DNA of 64,000 nucleotides, taken from Dechloromonas sp. CZR5. Its GTDB lineage: Bacteria; Pseudomonadota; Gammaproteobacteria; Burkholderiales; Rhodocyclaceae. The notes beneath the pieces are model-generated. The model searched no databases, had not been told where the DNA came from, and saw only the letters and a program-made list of their open reading frames with translations. Below are positions 33,825-43,239 of this stretch, piece by piece. The DNA is taken from positions 558,001 to 622,000 of the forward strand of contig NZ_VUYQ01000003.1 of assembly GCF_008711155.1 (NCBI RefSeq), in the 5' to 3' direction. A program made the translations under genes and the position numbers. The stretch's first letter is position 1; every line of letters begins with the position of its first letter.

Positions 33825-35717
33825 ATGTGCGGCATTTCCGGTCTCTTCGACACACGCGGCAAGCAAGACTATTCACGCGACTTGATTTCCCGCATCAACG
33901 ACATCCAATCGCATCGAGGCCCCGACGAAGCGGGGGTTCATCTGGAACCAGGCCTTGCGCTTGGTCACCGTCGCCTGTCAATCATCGACCTGGCAACCGG
34001 GCAGCAACCTCTCTTTAATGAAGACGGCAGCATTTGCGTCGTTTTCAATGGCGAAATTTACAACTTCCAGCAGCTTGTTCCAGAACTCGAGGCACTTGGC
34101 CATCGTTTTCACACCCGAAGCGACACGGAAGTCATCGTACACGCTTGGGAAAGCTGGGGCCCAGCCTGCGTTGATCGCTTTCGCGGCATGTTTGCCTTTG
34201 CACTTTGGGACAGGAACAAGGAGACTTTATTTCTTGCCCGTGACCGCATGGGTGTCAAACCGCTCCACTATGCCCTCCTGGACGATGGGACCTTCATCTT
34301 CGGCTCGGAACTGAAAGTCGTCACTGCCCATCCGGCATTTCGCCGTCAGATCGATCCTCTCGCGGTGGAAGAATACTTCACCCTCGGCTATGTTGCCGAC
34401 CCACGCTGTATCTACACGACGGCCAAAAAGCTACCGCCTGCCCATACCCTCACCATCCGACGCGGCGAATCGATTCCGGCCCCTCGTCCCTATTGGGATG
34501 TCCGGTTCAGCCTCGATAATCCCATCACTGAAACGGATGCGCTGGCCCAACTGGAACAACATCTCAAGGAATCCATCCAGCTAAGGATGATTGCCGACGT
34601 GCCGCTGGGCGCCTTCCTTTCCGGAGGAGTGGACTCCAGTACGGTGGTTGCGATGATGGCTGAAATCTCGCCCCACCCGGTTCGCACCTGCGCCATCGGA
34701 TTCAAGGATCCCAAATTCAATGAGTCCAGTTTTGCTGCCATGGTGGCGGAACGCTACCGCACGGCACATCATCTCGACATTGTCGACAGCGACGATTTCG
34801 ACCTCATTGATCATCTAGCCTGGCTTTACGACGAACCTTACGCGGACAGCTCGGCAATTCCGACCTATCGGGTCTGCCAGTTGGCCCGGCAACATGTCAC
34901 GGTTGCCCTATCCGGGGACGGCGGAGATGAAAGCTTTGGTGGCTACCGCCGATACCGCCTGCACATGATGGAAGAACGCGCACGCAGTGCCTTGCCGCTT
35001 GCCCTGCGTCGACCATTGTTCGGGACGCTTGGAAGACTCTACCCCAAAGCCGATTGGGCTCCACGGCCGTTGCGGGCCAAAACCACCTTCCAGTCCCTCG
35101 CCTGCGATCCTGTGGAAGCTTACTTGCGTACGGTGTCGTTACTGCGCAGCGAACAGCGCGATCAGCTCTATACCGCCGAATTCAAGCAGCAACTGGCCGG
35201 CTACAGCACCTTGGACTTGTTTCGCCAACAAGCAAATCAGGCTCAGACGGACGATCCGCTTGCCATCATCCAGTACCTGGACTACAAAACCTGGCTTGTT
35301 GGTGACATCAACACCAAGGTAGACCGAGCCAGCATGGCGCACTCTCTCGAAGTACGCGAGCCTTTGATGGACCATGTCCTGGTCGAATGGTTGGCGACGC
35401 TCCCATCGAGCCTGAAAATCAAGGGACAAGAAGGAAAATGGATGCTCAAGAAAGCCATGGAGCCTCATTTGCCGAATGATGTGCTGTATCGCCCCAAAAT
35501 GGGATTTTCGGTTCCGCTTGCCCGATGGCTTCGCGGCCCGCTCGCAGAACGTGCACGCAATGCCATTCTGGGCCCTCGTCTCGCCGAAACCGGTTACTTC
35601 AACGCCCAAACTCTCCGCTTCATGCTGGAAAAGCACCAGAGCGGCCAACGAGACTTCTCGGCCCCGCTGTGGTCGCTGCTCATGTTCGATGCCTTCCTGA
35701 GTCACTCCTTCGCCTGA
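33825..35717 (+). CDS. XrtA-system amidotransferase 1 (asparagine synthase-like)
   Basis: 630 residues. It starts MCGISGLFDT, so Cys2 is the glutaminase nucleophile, with SHRGPDEAG, VFNGEIYN and the class II amidotransferase domain to about 210. The ATP-pyrophosphatase domain has the PP-loop FLSGGVDSSTVVA (about 264-276) and SGDGGDESFGGYRRY. It matches exosortase-associated amidotransferase 1 (TIGR03108 type), longer than housekeeping AsnB, and probably amidates a uronic acid or similar sugar carboxylate. It starts 2 bp after exosortase A. Confidence 0.95.
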   Translation: MCGISGLFDTRGKQDYSRDLISRINDIQSHRGPDEAGVHLEPGLALGHRRLSIIDLATGQQPLFNEDGSICVVFNGEIYNFQQLVPELEALGHRFHTRSDTEVIVHAWESWGPACVDRFRGMFAFALWDRNKETLFLARDRMGVKPLHYALLDDGTFIFGSELKVVTAHPAFRRQIDPLAVEEYFTLGYVADPRCIYTTAKKLPPAHTLTIRRGESIPAPRPYWDVRFSLDNPITETDALAQLEQHLKESIQLRMIADVPLGAFLSGGVDSSTVVAMMAEISPHPVRTCAIGFKDPKFNESSFAAMVAERYRTAHHLDIVDSDDFDLIDHLAWLYDEPYADSSAIPTYRVCQLARQHVTVALSGDGGDESFGGYRRYRLHMMEERARSALPLALRRPLFGTLGRLYPKADWAPRPLRAKTTFQSLACDPVEAYLRTVSLLRSEQRDQLYTAEFKQQLAGYSTLDLFRQQANQAQTDDPLAIIQYLDYKTWLVGDINTKVDRASMAHSLEVREPLMDHVLVEWLATLPSSLKIKGQEGKWMLKKAMEPHLPNDVLYRPKMGFSVPLARWLRGPLAERARNAILGPRLAETGYFNAQTLRFMLEKHQSGQRDFSAPLWSLLMFDAFLSHSFA

Positions 35718-35719
35718 AC

Positions 35720-36841
35720 ATGAAGCGCCGCCGAATCGTCCACGTCGTCTACAGCTTTGCCATCGGAGGGTTGGAGAACGTCATCGTTCAACTCATCAAC
35801 CGTCTCCCGGCAGAGCGCTACGAGCACATCGTCCTCTCATTAACGACAATCAGCGACTTCAAGGACCGCATCGAACGTCCTGATGTGCAGTTCATTGCGC
35901 TGAACAAGCAACCGGGGCATGCCATTCCGCTGTACCCAAAGATCTACCGCTTGCTTAGGCAACTGAAACCAGACGTCCTTCATACCTGCAACCTTGCTGC
36001 GCTTGAACTCGTTCCGCTCGGCTGGCTTGCTCGCATTCCGTCACGCATCCACGCCGAACATGGCTGGGATGCGCACGACCCGAACGGCACAAATCCCCGT
36101 TACATCAAGGTCAGAAAACTCTACAAGCCTTTCGTCAGCCATTACATCGCCGTCTCCAAGGATCTCAACGACTATCTGGAACACGCCATCGGCATCCCGG
36201 CCACACGCCGCTCGCTGATTGCCAATGGCGTCGATACGGATATCTTCCGACCGGCCGAATGCACACCGCCGGCAGCTCGCGGGTGCCCCTTTCAACCCGG
36301 CAAACACTGGCTGCTCGGCACCGTCGGGCGCATGCAAACCGTCAAGAATCAACCCTATCTCGCCCGTGCCTTCATTCGGCTGCGTCACGAACATCCTGAA
36401 GCCATCGACCGCTTGCGCCTGGTCCTCATCGGCGAAGGCCCCCTGCGAGGTGAAGTCGAACGCATCCTGCGCGAAGGCAATGCCCTTGACGCTGCGTGGC
36501 TCCCCGGCCCACGTGATGACATTCCCGACCTCCTGCGCCAGCTCGATTGTTTTGTCCTGCCATCGCAAGCAGAAGGCACCTCCTGTACCTTGCAAGAAGC
36601 GATGGCCAGCGGCTTACCCTGTATCGCCACTGCTGTCGGAGGCACACCCAAACTCATCCAGGATGGCCAGAACGGACGCCTCATTTCTCCGGATGACGAC
36701 CAGGCGCTTGCCAACGCACTTTGGCAACTCCACAGCCAACCCGACCTTGCGCGACAGTTCGGCCTCGCCGCGCGTCAAACAGCGCTCGATTCATTTGCCA
36801 TAAACGGCATGATGCGCGACTATGCTCGCCTGTTCTCCTGA
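35720..36841 (+). CDS. XrtA-system glycosyltransferase (TIGR03088 type)
   Basis: 373 residues of the GT4 class. IVHVVYSFAIGGLENVIVQLINRLP is the diagnostic opening of PEP-CTERM/XrtA sugar transferase 2; HAEHGWDAHDPNGTNPRY, IANGVDTDIF and the donor-site block FVLPSQAEGTSCTLQEAMASGLPCIATAVGGTPKLI (E-x7-E type) follow. The frame extends upstream into the amidotransferase gene, but ATG 35720, 2 bp after that stop, gives the family start. It adds a sugar in repeat-unit assembly. Confidence 0.94.
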   Translation: MKRRRIVHVVYSFAIGGLENVIVQLINRLPAERYEHIVLSLTTISDFKDRIERPDVQFIALNKQPGHAIPLYPKIYRLLRQLKPDVLHTCNLAALELVPLGWLARIPSRIHAEHGWDAHDPNGTNPRYIKVRKLYKPFVSHYIAVSKDLNDYLEHAIGIPATRRSLIANGVDTDIFRPAECTPPAARGCPFQPGKHWLLGTVGRMQTVKNQPYLARAFIRLRHEHPEAIDRLRLVLIGEGPLRGEVERILREGNALDAAWLPGPRDDIPDLLRQLDCFVLPSQAEGTSCTLQEAMASGLPCIATAVGGTPKLIQDGQNGRLISPDDDQALANALWQLHSQPDLARQFGLAARQTALDSFAINGMMRDYARLFS

Positions 36842-36858
36842 CGCCTGATGTGGCCTCC

Positions 36859-38187
36859 ATGCGGCTTGCCGACATACTTCTTCCCCGCCTACTGCTAACG
36901 TTTTCCCTTGGCTTCGTTGCATTGTCACCGCAACTGGCCAACGCCCACAGTGGTCTACCGCCGGAGCCCGCCTACCTGGGTGAAATCCGGCGCGGTACCG
37001 ATGGGAATCTCACTGTCACTCCGTCGGACAACAGCAGTACGGCTGAAGCCCCTGGCCAGCGAGTCCTGCGTGTTGGTCTCCGACAAACCTACGCCACGAT
37101 TGCCGCTGCAGCCCGTGCAGCCCGTGACGGTGATACCGTCGAAATCGACAGTGGCGACTATGTAGGCGACGTCGCCATCTGGAATCAGGATAACCTCATC
37201 ATTCGCGGCGTTGGCGGCCCCGTCCGTCTCTTTGCCAATGGGCGCCACGTTGAACGCAAAGGAATCTGGATCGTGCGCGGTGGCCGCATCACGGTCGAGA
37301 ATCTCAGCTTTCACGACAGTAAGGTCGAACACAGGAACGGCGCCGGTATCCGCTTTGAAAAAGGCCACCTTATCATCCGCAACTGTGGATTCTTCGACAA
37401 CGAGAACGGCATCCTCACCCACAATGACGAAACGTCGGAACTCGACATCGAAAATAGCGAATTTGCCCGCAACGGCTATGGCGATGGTCAGACCCACAAT
37501 ATTTACGTCGGCAGTATCAAGCGCTTTCGCATGACCGGTAGCTACTCCCATCACGCAAATGTAGGCCAGCTCGTCAAATCCCGCGCCCGTGAAAGCCACA
37601 TTGTCTACAATCGCCTCACCGACGAAACCGGTCGAGCCAGCTATGAAATCGATCTCCCCAGCGGCGGGATTGCTTACGTTATCGGCAACATCATTCAACA
37701 AGGCCCCAACGCCACCAACGGGCACTTGATCTCATTCGGTGTCGAAGGCTACAAATGGAATGAGAACACCCTCTACCTGATCAACAATACGCTCATCGAC
37801 AACCGTCCCAGTGGCGGCTGGTTCCTGCTACTCAAATCCGGCCCGGCCAGCGTCCATGCCGTCAACAACCTTCTCCACGGCCCCGATACCCTGAACCCCG
37901 CCGATCGCCCCAACGCCAAAACCAAACCTGATGGCCAACTACCTGGCATCTACGAGAACAATCAGCGAGTCAGGCTAGATGAGTTCGTCCACCCCGAAAA
38001 CTATGATTACGCCCTGAAACCAGCCTCACGCCTGCGTAATACAGCCATCGCGGTAGGCAAACCTGCCCTGACTGTAAAGCAGCAGTACCGGCACCCCATG
38101 GGGCTGATGGATATTTCAAAGCCGGTTCGCCATCCAGGGGCCATCCAGATTGATACTAACGCGCAGAATCAGAATAGCGCTCTGTGA
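36859..38187 (+). CDS. Secreted right-handed parallel beta-helix protein
   Basis: 442 residues with a signal peptide (LLPRLLLTFSLGFVALSPQLANA). The body shows beta-helix turns: TYATIAAAARAARDGDTVEIDSGDYVGDV, NLIIRGVGGPVRLFA, RITVENLSFHDSK, HLIIRNCGFFDNENGILTHND and LDIENSEFARNGYGDGQTHNIYVG. Proteins of this kind include polysaccharide lyases and C5-epimerases (AlgG-like), but no catalytic signature was identified. Its position, 17 bp after a glycosyltransferase, suggests a periplasmic enzyme acting on the exopolysaccharide. A second beta-helix protein is encoded at 55.3 kb. Confidence 0.85.
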   Translation: MRLADILLPRLLLTFSLGFVALSPQLANAHSGLPPEPAYLGEIRRGTDGNLTVTPSDNSSTAEAPGQRVLRVGLRQTYATIAAAARAARDGDTVEIDSGDYVGDVAIWNQDNLIIRGVGGPVRLFANGRHVERKGIWIVRGGRITVENLSFHDSKVEHRNGAGIRFEKGHLIIRNCGFFDNENGILTHNDETSELDIENSEFARNGYGDGQTHNIYVGSIKRFRMTGSYSHHANVGQLVKSRARESHIVYNRLTDETGRASYEIDLPSGGIAYVIGNIIQQGPNATNGHLISFGVEGYKWNENTLYLINNTLIDNRPSGGWFLLLKSGPASVHAVNNLLHGPDTLNPADRPNAKTKPDGQLPGIYENNQRVRLDEFVHPENYDYALKPASRLRNTAIAVGKPALTVKQQYRHPMGLMDISKPVRHPGAIQIDTNAQNQNSAL

Positions 38188-38253
38188 AAAACCCCCTACC
38201 AAATCCAGACCGGCTACCTCAAGATTCCACTCAACAATTTTCCCCGTACCCCC

Positions 38254-39447
38254 ATGCTGAACAAACTCAAATCTGCCCTCTTCGGTTCCGCCAAGCCTGT
38301 ATTGACCGAACTCGCCGTTTCCGAGCAGAAACTCGATCATCAAGGCTTGCCACATGACGTTCCACCTCATCATCAAGAGGCTATCAATGCGGCGCTGGCC
38401 TGGCTCTGTACCGCGCAGGACAACTCCGCTTCTGCCGACGGTGGCGTGGCCCGCGACTATAGTCTGATCAAGGGCTGGGCAACCTCCTACCCCGAAACAA
38501 CCGGCTACATCATTCCTACCTTCATTGACCTTGCCAAACGTACTGGCAACGAAACGCTGCACGAACGCGCCCGTCGCATGCTCGACTGGTGCGTAAAAAT
38601 CCAGTTTCCCGAAGGTGGATTTCAAGGTGGCAAGATCGATGCAACACCAAAGGTTCCGGTCACCTTCAACACCGGCCAGATTCTGCTCGGACTCGCCGCC
38701 GGCGCCCGTCAATATGATGAGCCTAGCTATCTTCAAGCCATGCACAAAGCTGCTGCCTGGCTGCGCGATGATCTCGATACAGACGGCTGCTGGCGCAAAC
38801 ATCCGACACCGTTTGCCGCACCCGGTGAAAAAGCCTACGAGACCCATGTGGCCTGGGGGCTCTTTGAAGCTGAACGGGTTGCTCCTGGCCAGGGCTATGG
38901 CGAAGCGGGACTGCGCCAAGTCGACTGGGCCCTCACCAAACAGGCTGCGAATGGCTGGTTTGCATCCAATTGCCTGACGAATCCAAAGGCACCGCTGACC
39001 CACACCATCGGATACGTTTTGCGTGGCGTCATCGAGGGCTACCTGCTTTCCCGTCGTCCCGACTTGCTGGCTGCAGCGAGAAAAACGGCCGATGGTCTGC
39101 TACCGGCCATCCAGGCCGATGGCCGTCTTCCCGGCCGGCTGGATGCATCATGGCAAGGTGCGGTCAACTACGTCTGTCTGACTGGGTCCGTTCAGATTGC
39201 TCACTGTCTCTTCCTGCTATACCGGGAAACTGGCAAGCAAGCCTATCTGGAGGCTGGACGCAAGCTCACGGCATACGTCCGGAGCACCATCAGACTCGAC
39301 GGCGCTTCCGACCAGAAGGGCGGGATCAAAGGCTCTTTCCCGGTGAATGGAGACTATGGTCAGTGGGAGTATCTGAACTGGGCAGCAAAATTCTTCATTG
39401 ATGCCAATTTGCTCGAAATGGACATACAAGGAGAGGACCATGCTTGA
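38254..39447 (+). CDS. Alpha/alpha-toroid protein, possible polysaccharide-modifying enzyme
   Basis: 397 residues, no signal peptide. Repeated helical-hairpin patterns (INAALAWLCTAQDNSASADGGVARDYS, ARRMLDWCVKIQFPEGGFQGG, AAAWLRDDLDTDGCWRKHP, VDWALTKQAANGWFASNCL) resemble alpha/alpha toroid folds of prenyltransferase/squalene-cyclase repeats and some lyases and epimerases. I cannot name a family with certainty. It lies in the + strand polysaccharide operon and overlaps the following AAC(3)-like gene by 8 bp, so the two probably act together. Confidence 0.75.
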   Translation: MLNKLKSALFGSAKPVLTELAVSEQKLDHQGLPHDVPPHHQEAINAALAWLCTAQDNSASADGGVARDYSLIKGWATSYPETTGYIIPTFIDLAKRTGNETLHERARRMLDWCVKIQFPEGGFQGGKIDATPKVPVTFNTGQILLGLAAGARQYDEPSYLQAMHKAAAWLRDDLDTDGCWRKHPTPFAAPGEKAYETHVAWGLFEAERVAPGQGYGEAGLRQVDWALTKQAANGWFASNCLTNPKAPLTHTIGYVLRGVIEGYLLSRRPDLLAAARKTADGLLPAIQADGRLPGRLDASWQGAVNYVCLTGSVQIAHCLFLLYRETGKQAYLEAGRKLTAYVRSTIRLDGASDQKGGIKGSFPVNGDYGQWEYLNWAAKFFIDANLLEMDIQGEDHA

Positions 39448-40372
39448 TGGGCTGAAAAAGACGATCAAGCGCATCATCGGCAAGGTCCAGCAAAAGCGTC
39501 GTGAAGAAGAACTCAAACAAAGCCAGCCACACGTTACTGCCGCCCAGATCACTGCCGACCTGAAAACGATGGGCATTGAACCAGGCGACATCCTCTTCAT
39601 CCATTCGTCCCTAAAAAGTCTGGGCTACGTCGACGGTGGCCCAAAGGCCGTCATTCAGGGGCTACTGGATGCCGTTGGCCCGGAGGGGACACTGCTCCTG
39701 CCGACCTATTACATGCCCGGCGGCTCTATCCTCGGCACTTGCCAACTGGAGAGCTACGTCTTTGACCCACGCATCCATGGCACCAACATGGGGGCGCTGC
39801 CTGAGGCATTTTTGCAGTTTTCAGGCGTTCACCGCAGCATTCATCCGACCCACTCGGTATCGGCCATCGGCAAGCACGCAAAGTACCTGACTGAAGCCCA
39901 CCAGCAGGCCCCCTCCGTCTTCGGCAAAGGATCCCCTTGGCAACGGTTTCATGAGCTGAATGGCAAAGTACTCGGCATTGGAATTTCCATGGGGCCGGTC
40001 ACCTTCTATCACCTGCTTGAAGATACCTTGGGCGACGCCTTTCCTGTTTCTGTCTGGATGGAAAATACCTACCAAATCCCGTGTAAAGGCTGGAACGGAG
40101 AGGACTACCTTGTCCCGGTACGCCCCTATCGCCCCGAGGTCACTCCGCACCGTATCGACTATAAATCGCGCGACGATCTTCGGTCTTTCATGTACGAGTC
40201 CCTGAAGTGCAGCGGGCTACTCTTTTCCGGACAAGTTGGGCTAGCCAAAGCATGGTTTATTCGAGCAGAACATTTCTATGGACAGCTTGAAAAGCTGTCC
40301 CAAAAAGGAATCACGATTTATACGCCGCCAGAGACTCTAGCTCGAATTAAACCTGACACAATCGTGCAATAG
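39440..40372 (+). CDS. AAC(3)-family N-acyltransferase (FrbF/YokD-like fold)
   Basis: 310 residues with a basic N-terminal extension (MLDGLKKTIKRIIGKVQQKRREEE), then the antibiotic N-acetyltransferase fold: PGDILFIHSSLKSLGYVDGGPKAVIQGLLDAVGPEGTLLLPTY, GALPEAFLQFSGVHRSIHPTHSVSAIG (the HPxHS active-site motif) and VLGIGISMGPVTFYHLLED. Relatives acylate amino groups on sugars. In this context an amino sugar of the exopolysaccharide is a more likely substrate than aminoglycosides. Start chosen by the AAGGAGAGG ribosome site. Last gene of the + strand operon. Confidence 0.88.
   Translation: MLDGLKKTIKRIIGKVQQKRREEELKQSQPHVTAAQITADLKTMGIEPGDILFIHSSLKSLGYVDGGPKAVIQGLLDAVGPEGTLLLPTYYMPGGSILGTCQLESYVFDPRIHGTNMGALPEAFLQFSGVHRSIHPTHSVSAIGKHAKYLTEAHQQAPSVFGKGSPWQRFHELNGKVLGIGISMGPVTFYHLLEDTLGDAFPVSVWMENTYQIPCKGWNGEDYLVPVRPYRPEVTPHRIDYKSRDDLRSFMYESLKCSGLLFSGQVGLAKAWFIRAEHFYGQLEKLSQKGITIYTPPETLARIKPDTIVQ
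40280..40300. other. Perfect 9-bp hairpin inside the 3' end of the AAC(3)-like gene
   Basis: GGACAGCTT (40280-40288), loop GAA, AAGCTGTCC (40292-40300). It falls about 70 bases before the tail-to-tail junction of the two large operons. No T tract follows on either strand, so it is not a classical terminator; it encodes ordinary residues (GQLEKLS) and may be chance. Confidence 0.4.
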
Positions 40373-40375
40373 TCT

Positions 40376-41509
40376 TCAGGTTCGATAGCGATGGGGATAC
40401 TCCGCATCGCGGTGTTGAAAACGCAGAATGTTTTCGTTTAACACCTTGCCATCTCTGATCTCAATAGCGTTCCTTAGCTCGCTAACCTCGTCCCAAGCGG
40501 CTTGTCCGGCCATCACTGCCGGTAGATAGGGTAGAAGCGCCTTGGAAATCTCCCGCGATGCAGCGCTCCAAAGATAGCTTGGTGTGTGATCGACAGAATA
40601 ATAGGTAATCCCGTCCCCAACGGTAAAGACAGGATCGCCAAAGGTAGTTGGCTCCGCAAATGGGAAGCCCATCCCTTTGTCGCAGCTTATATCGACGATC
40701 ATGGCATTTTTCTTGAACAACCCCAGTTCATCGGCCTGAACATACATGATCGGGTCATTGGTATCCTGGAGCACGCAGTTGCAGATCAAGTCCGCTTCCG
40801 AAATCAATTTTTTGAGTAAGGTCTGCTGTTGGCTTGAATCAACCGCGTAAAGCACTCCATCAACACTTTTGAGTGTTGAAAAATATACATCCGGGTGCTT
40901 GTCCGCTACCAGATGGCTAGGTCTTCTCGTTAAAACCAGAATGTTGTTGAAACCACGGCTATGAAGTGCGTGAATTGCCCCACGCGCCACAGAACCATAA
41001 CCCAGGATCAGAACGAATCGCCTGGGCCCATAAAAACCATCAATTCCTTTGATTTGCAGTGCGTGGTGAACGGCACAATAACCTGCTAGCTCATTATTTT
41101 TATAAAAAATGTGCATCTGCTTTTCATTGCCACGACTCCAGCTGTGCATAGCCTCCCATGCGATCAGTGTCAATTTTCGGTCAATCGCTGCTTGGGCAAT
41201 TGCATGTTGCTGAACACAATGCGGCCAGCCCCAAAGAACCTGCCCTTCACGCATTTCCAGCAAATCCTCGGGAAGCGGCTTGGGAAATATCAGCAAATCC
41301 GAATTTACCAATATTTTTTGTCGAGAATCAATCTTGGCTCCCAAATCGAGAAAGTATTCATCTGGATAACCAAAATCAAGGCCATACCCTCTCTCGAACA
41401 CCAAAAACTCCCGTAGCTCAGGCGCTATCCATGGCAGGTGTTCGGGATATATGGGTACTCTCCGCTCGAATAACTTTCTTGATGTCTTGACAATGCCTGT
41501 CTGCAACAT
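40376..41509 (-). CDS. Alanine dehydrogenase/PNT-fold enzyme, N5-(carboxyethyl)ornithine synthase-like
   Basis: 377 residues. The start MLQTGIVKTSRKLFERRVPIYPEHLPWI parallels the opening of carboxyethylornithine synthases and alanine dehydrogenases. The NAD-binding loop is FVLILGYGSVARGAIHAL (about 170-187), with IWEAMHSW-like, FKKNAMIVDISCDKGMGFPFAEPT and VDHTPSYLWSAASREIS features following. Such enzymes reductively join pyruvate to an amino group. In this locus it may make a carboxyethyl amino acid for sugar decoration (inference). ATG 41509 with a GAGGTGG site is preferred to GTG 41524. Last gene of the minus-strand operon, ending 3 bp from the convergent stop. Confidence 0.75.
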   Translation of the reverse strand: MLQTGIVKTSRKLFERRVPIYPEHLPWIAPELREFLVFERGYGLDFGYPDEYFLDLGAKIDSRQKILVNSDLLIFPKPLPEDLLEMREGQVLWGWPHCVQQHAIAQAAIDRKLTLIAWEAMHSWSRGNEKQMHIFYKNNELAGYCAVHHALQIKGIDGFYGPRRFVLILGYGSVARGAIHALHSRGFNNILVLTRRPSHLVADKHPDVYFSTLKSVDGVLYAVDSSQQQTLLKKLISEADLICNCVLQDTNDPIMYVQADELGLFKKNAMIVDISCDKGMGFPFAEPTTFGDPVFTVGDGITYYSVDHTPSYLWSAASREISKALLPYLPAVMAGQAAWDEVSELRNAIEIRDGKVLNENILRFQHRDAEYPHRYRT

Positions 41510-41529
41510 ATCCACCTCTACCACATAAA

Positions 41530-43239
41530 TTATTGTAAGAAATAACCTGTTCTGGTCTCTGAACGTAGATATCTCGCCAACGTCTCAAACAGCCACGGCT
41601 TACTGTATCTAGTTGCTAAACGGCTTCTGAAAAGAGAAAAGAAAAATTTATTTCTATCATTAACACGAGATCCAATTAATTCAATAATCTCTTCAGAAAA
41701 TAAATATTGGCGTTCGGCGGCATCAAGTTGATTGGCGAAATCTTGTGGAACTGGAGGAAGGACTGCAGGCATTGCCCGTGACCCCGGAATGGAAAAACAA
41801 TCGGGATAATATTTTTCTAGGCAATATTTTTGGAAAAAAACCCGATATTTCTCTCCTGGATAAAACTCCAGAGTTTTTCTGACATGTCCAAGTTCTAGAT
41901 ATGGAAAAACAACCAGACTTCCAGGTGCCTGGTTCATTAAAATCCAAGGCGAAATCGAACGGCGAGTACGGAGCAACAAGAACGCCAGTTCACACTGATT
42001 CGGCCCCGACGGGAGCGAATCCAAATAATCTCGATACCCCTTTCTGTAGTCGTCATAGACCGCTCCCTGATATCCCAAGGCACGAGCAAAGCCCGGCTTC
42101 GCCGTCTCATTGAACAGGATATCAATATTATTTTTATAGTCGACATGAAACCTTGGAAACACGAAGCCAGAGTTTCCCAAGGCGTCGCCACCCAAGCCGT
42201 CGTAAATACAGGCAGCAGTACTATTCTCTCTCAAGGCCTCGAAGAGAGCCATGGACCATCCATGCATGAGACTTTCGCTACCGATCAAGAGGTCACGCCG
42301 CGCCAAATCTGCCGCCAATCCTTCGGGAGTCCGAGCAGGAACCAAGCGATTTGGTCGTCCAAATCGCCTCGCCACTTCGGGGCCAAACCGGCCATCAATA
42401 TCAAAGTATCGGTCGCCAATACGCTTGAAGGCCTGAGCTGTAATGGTTTCAAAATCAACATTCGACTCATTCAAATAGCCGAATATCCGCCTTGAGTCAT
42501 AGCCACTGGACAGCGGCAAAACAATATCGCCATGCGTCAGCGCAATGCAACGCTGCATGGACTCTCGAAAAGCTGACTCTACCTCCTGAGCGGCCTCATC
42601 GTCGATTAAACGATCACCTTGCCCCAAGTCATTCCAACTGCCCCAAGGCTGCCAGATAACACGGCCGCTCGCATCAATGCGAGCCTGCATAGCAGGAGGA
42701 AAGCGTTTTATGTCGACATGGCAAGTATGCTGATCAAAAGAAAAACCATAATTGAGTAGCGAAATCTCGCCACTGGTATCCAACTCATCACCAGGCTGCC
42801 TTAAAAGAACGTTGTGGCTTGACAGGAAAAATATGCCATTATCGATTCGATAAAACAGAGGTGATACACCAAACAAATCTGATCGTACAATCAACGATCT
42901 CGAATGCTTGCAGTAACGAATGAAGGCAAAAACACCATTCTCCAACGATTTTGGATGAATTTCTGTTATACGACCATCGTAACTCGAAATACAAACATCT
43001 AATTCGTAGCCACGAAAAATCGTGACAGCATCGCTTGATTCAATAGCCAAGGATGACGAATGGTGTTTGGATAACGAAGACAAACAAACGAAACCAGGCG
43101 TTTTGACTAAATCTATACATGCATTGTCTGCAATATCAAGTTGTAATTCCGTGCCATCGATAGCCATGGCAACGAAAAAAAACTCAACATCCTTGAAATT
43201 ATTTTCAAGCCAAGCAAAATTGCATGCATTCGTGTTCAC
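41530..43239 (-). CDS. Asparagine synthase-like protein lacking the glutaminase cysteine (first)
   Basis: 569 residues. The N-terminal third resembles a class II amidotransferase fold (GVFAFIRYCKHSRSLIVRSDLFGVSPLFYR) but begins MNTNAC, without Cys2, so it should not release ammonia from glutamine. The synthetase domain keeps a PP-loop variant LPLSSGYDSRRIFGYL (about 242-257) and DGLGGDALGNSG. It may therefore adenylate a carboxylate and use another amine, as beta-lactam synthetases do, or rely on free ammonia. It overlaps the flippase gene by 4 bp. Confidence 0.82.
   Translation of the reverse strand: MNTNACNFAWLENNFKDVEFFFVAMAIDGTELQLDIADNACIDLVKTPGFVCLSSLSKHHSSSLAIESSDAVTIFRGYELDVCISSYDGRITEIHPKSLENGVFAFIRYCKHSRSLIVRSDLFGVSPLFYRIDNGIFFLSSHNVLLRQPGDELDTSGEISLLNYGFSFDQHTCHVDIKRFPPAMQARIDASGRVIWQPWGSWNDLGQGDRLIDDEAAQEVESAFRESMQRCIALTHGDIVLPLSSGYDSRRIFGYLNESNVDFETITAQAFKRIGDRYFDIDGRFGPEVARRFGRPNRLVPARTPEGLAADLARRDLLIGSESLMHGWSMALFEALRENSTAACIYDGLGGDALGNSGFVFPRFHVDYKNNIDILFNETAKPGFARALGYQGAVYDDYRKGYRDYLDSLPSGPNQCELAFLLLRTRRSISPWILMNQAPGSLVVFPYLELGHVRKTLEFYPGEKYRVFFQKYCLEKYYPDCFSIPGSRAMPAVLPPVPQDFANQLDAAERQYLFSEEIIELIGSRVNDRNKFFFSLFRSRLATRYSKPWLFETLARYLRSETRTGYFLQ

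Noticed and set aside
39440..40372. Aminoglycoside resistance gene (AAC(3))
   Set aside because: The fold matches, but the gene is co-transcribed with polysaccharide genes and has a distinct basic N-terminus; a sugar-modifying role is more likely.
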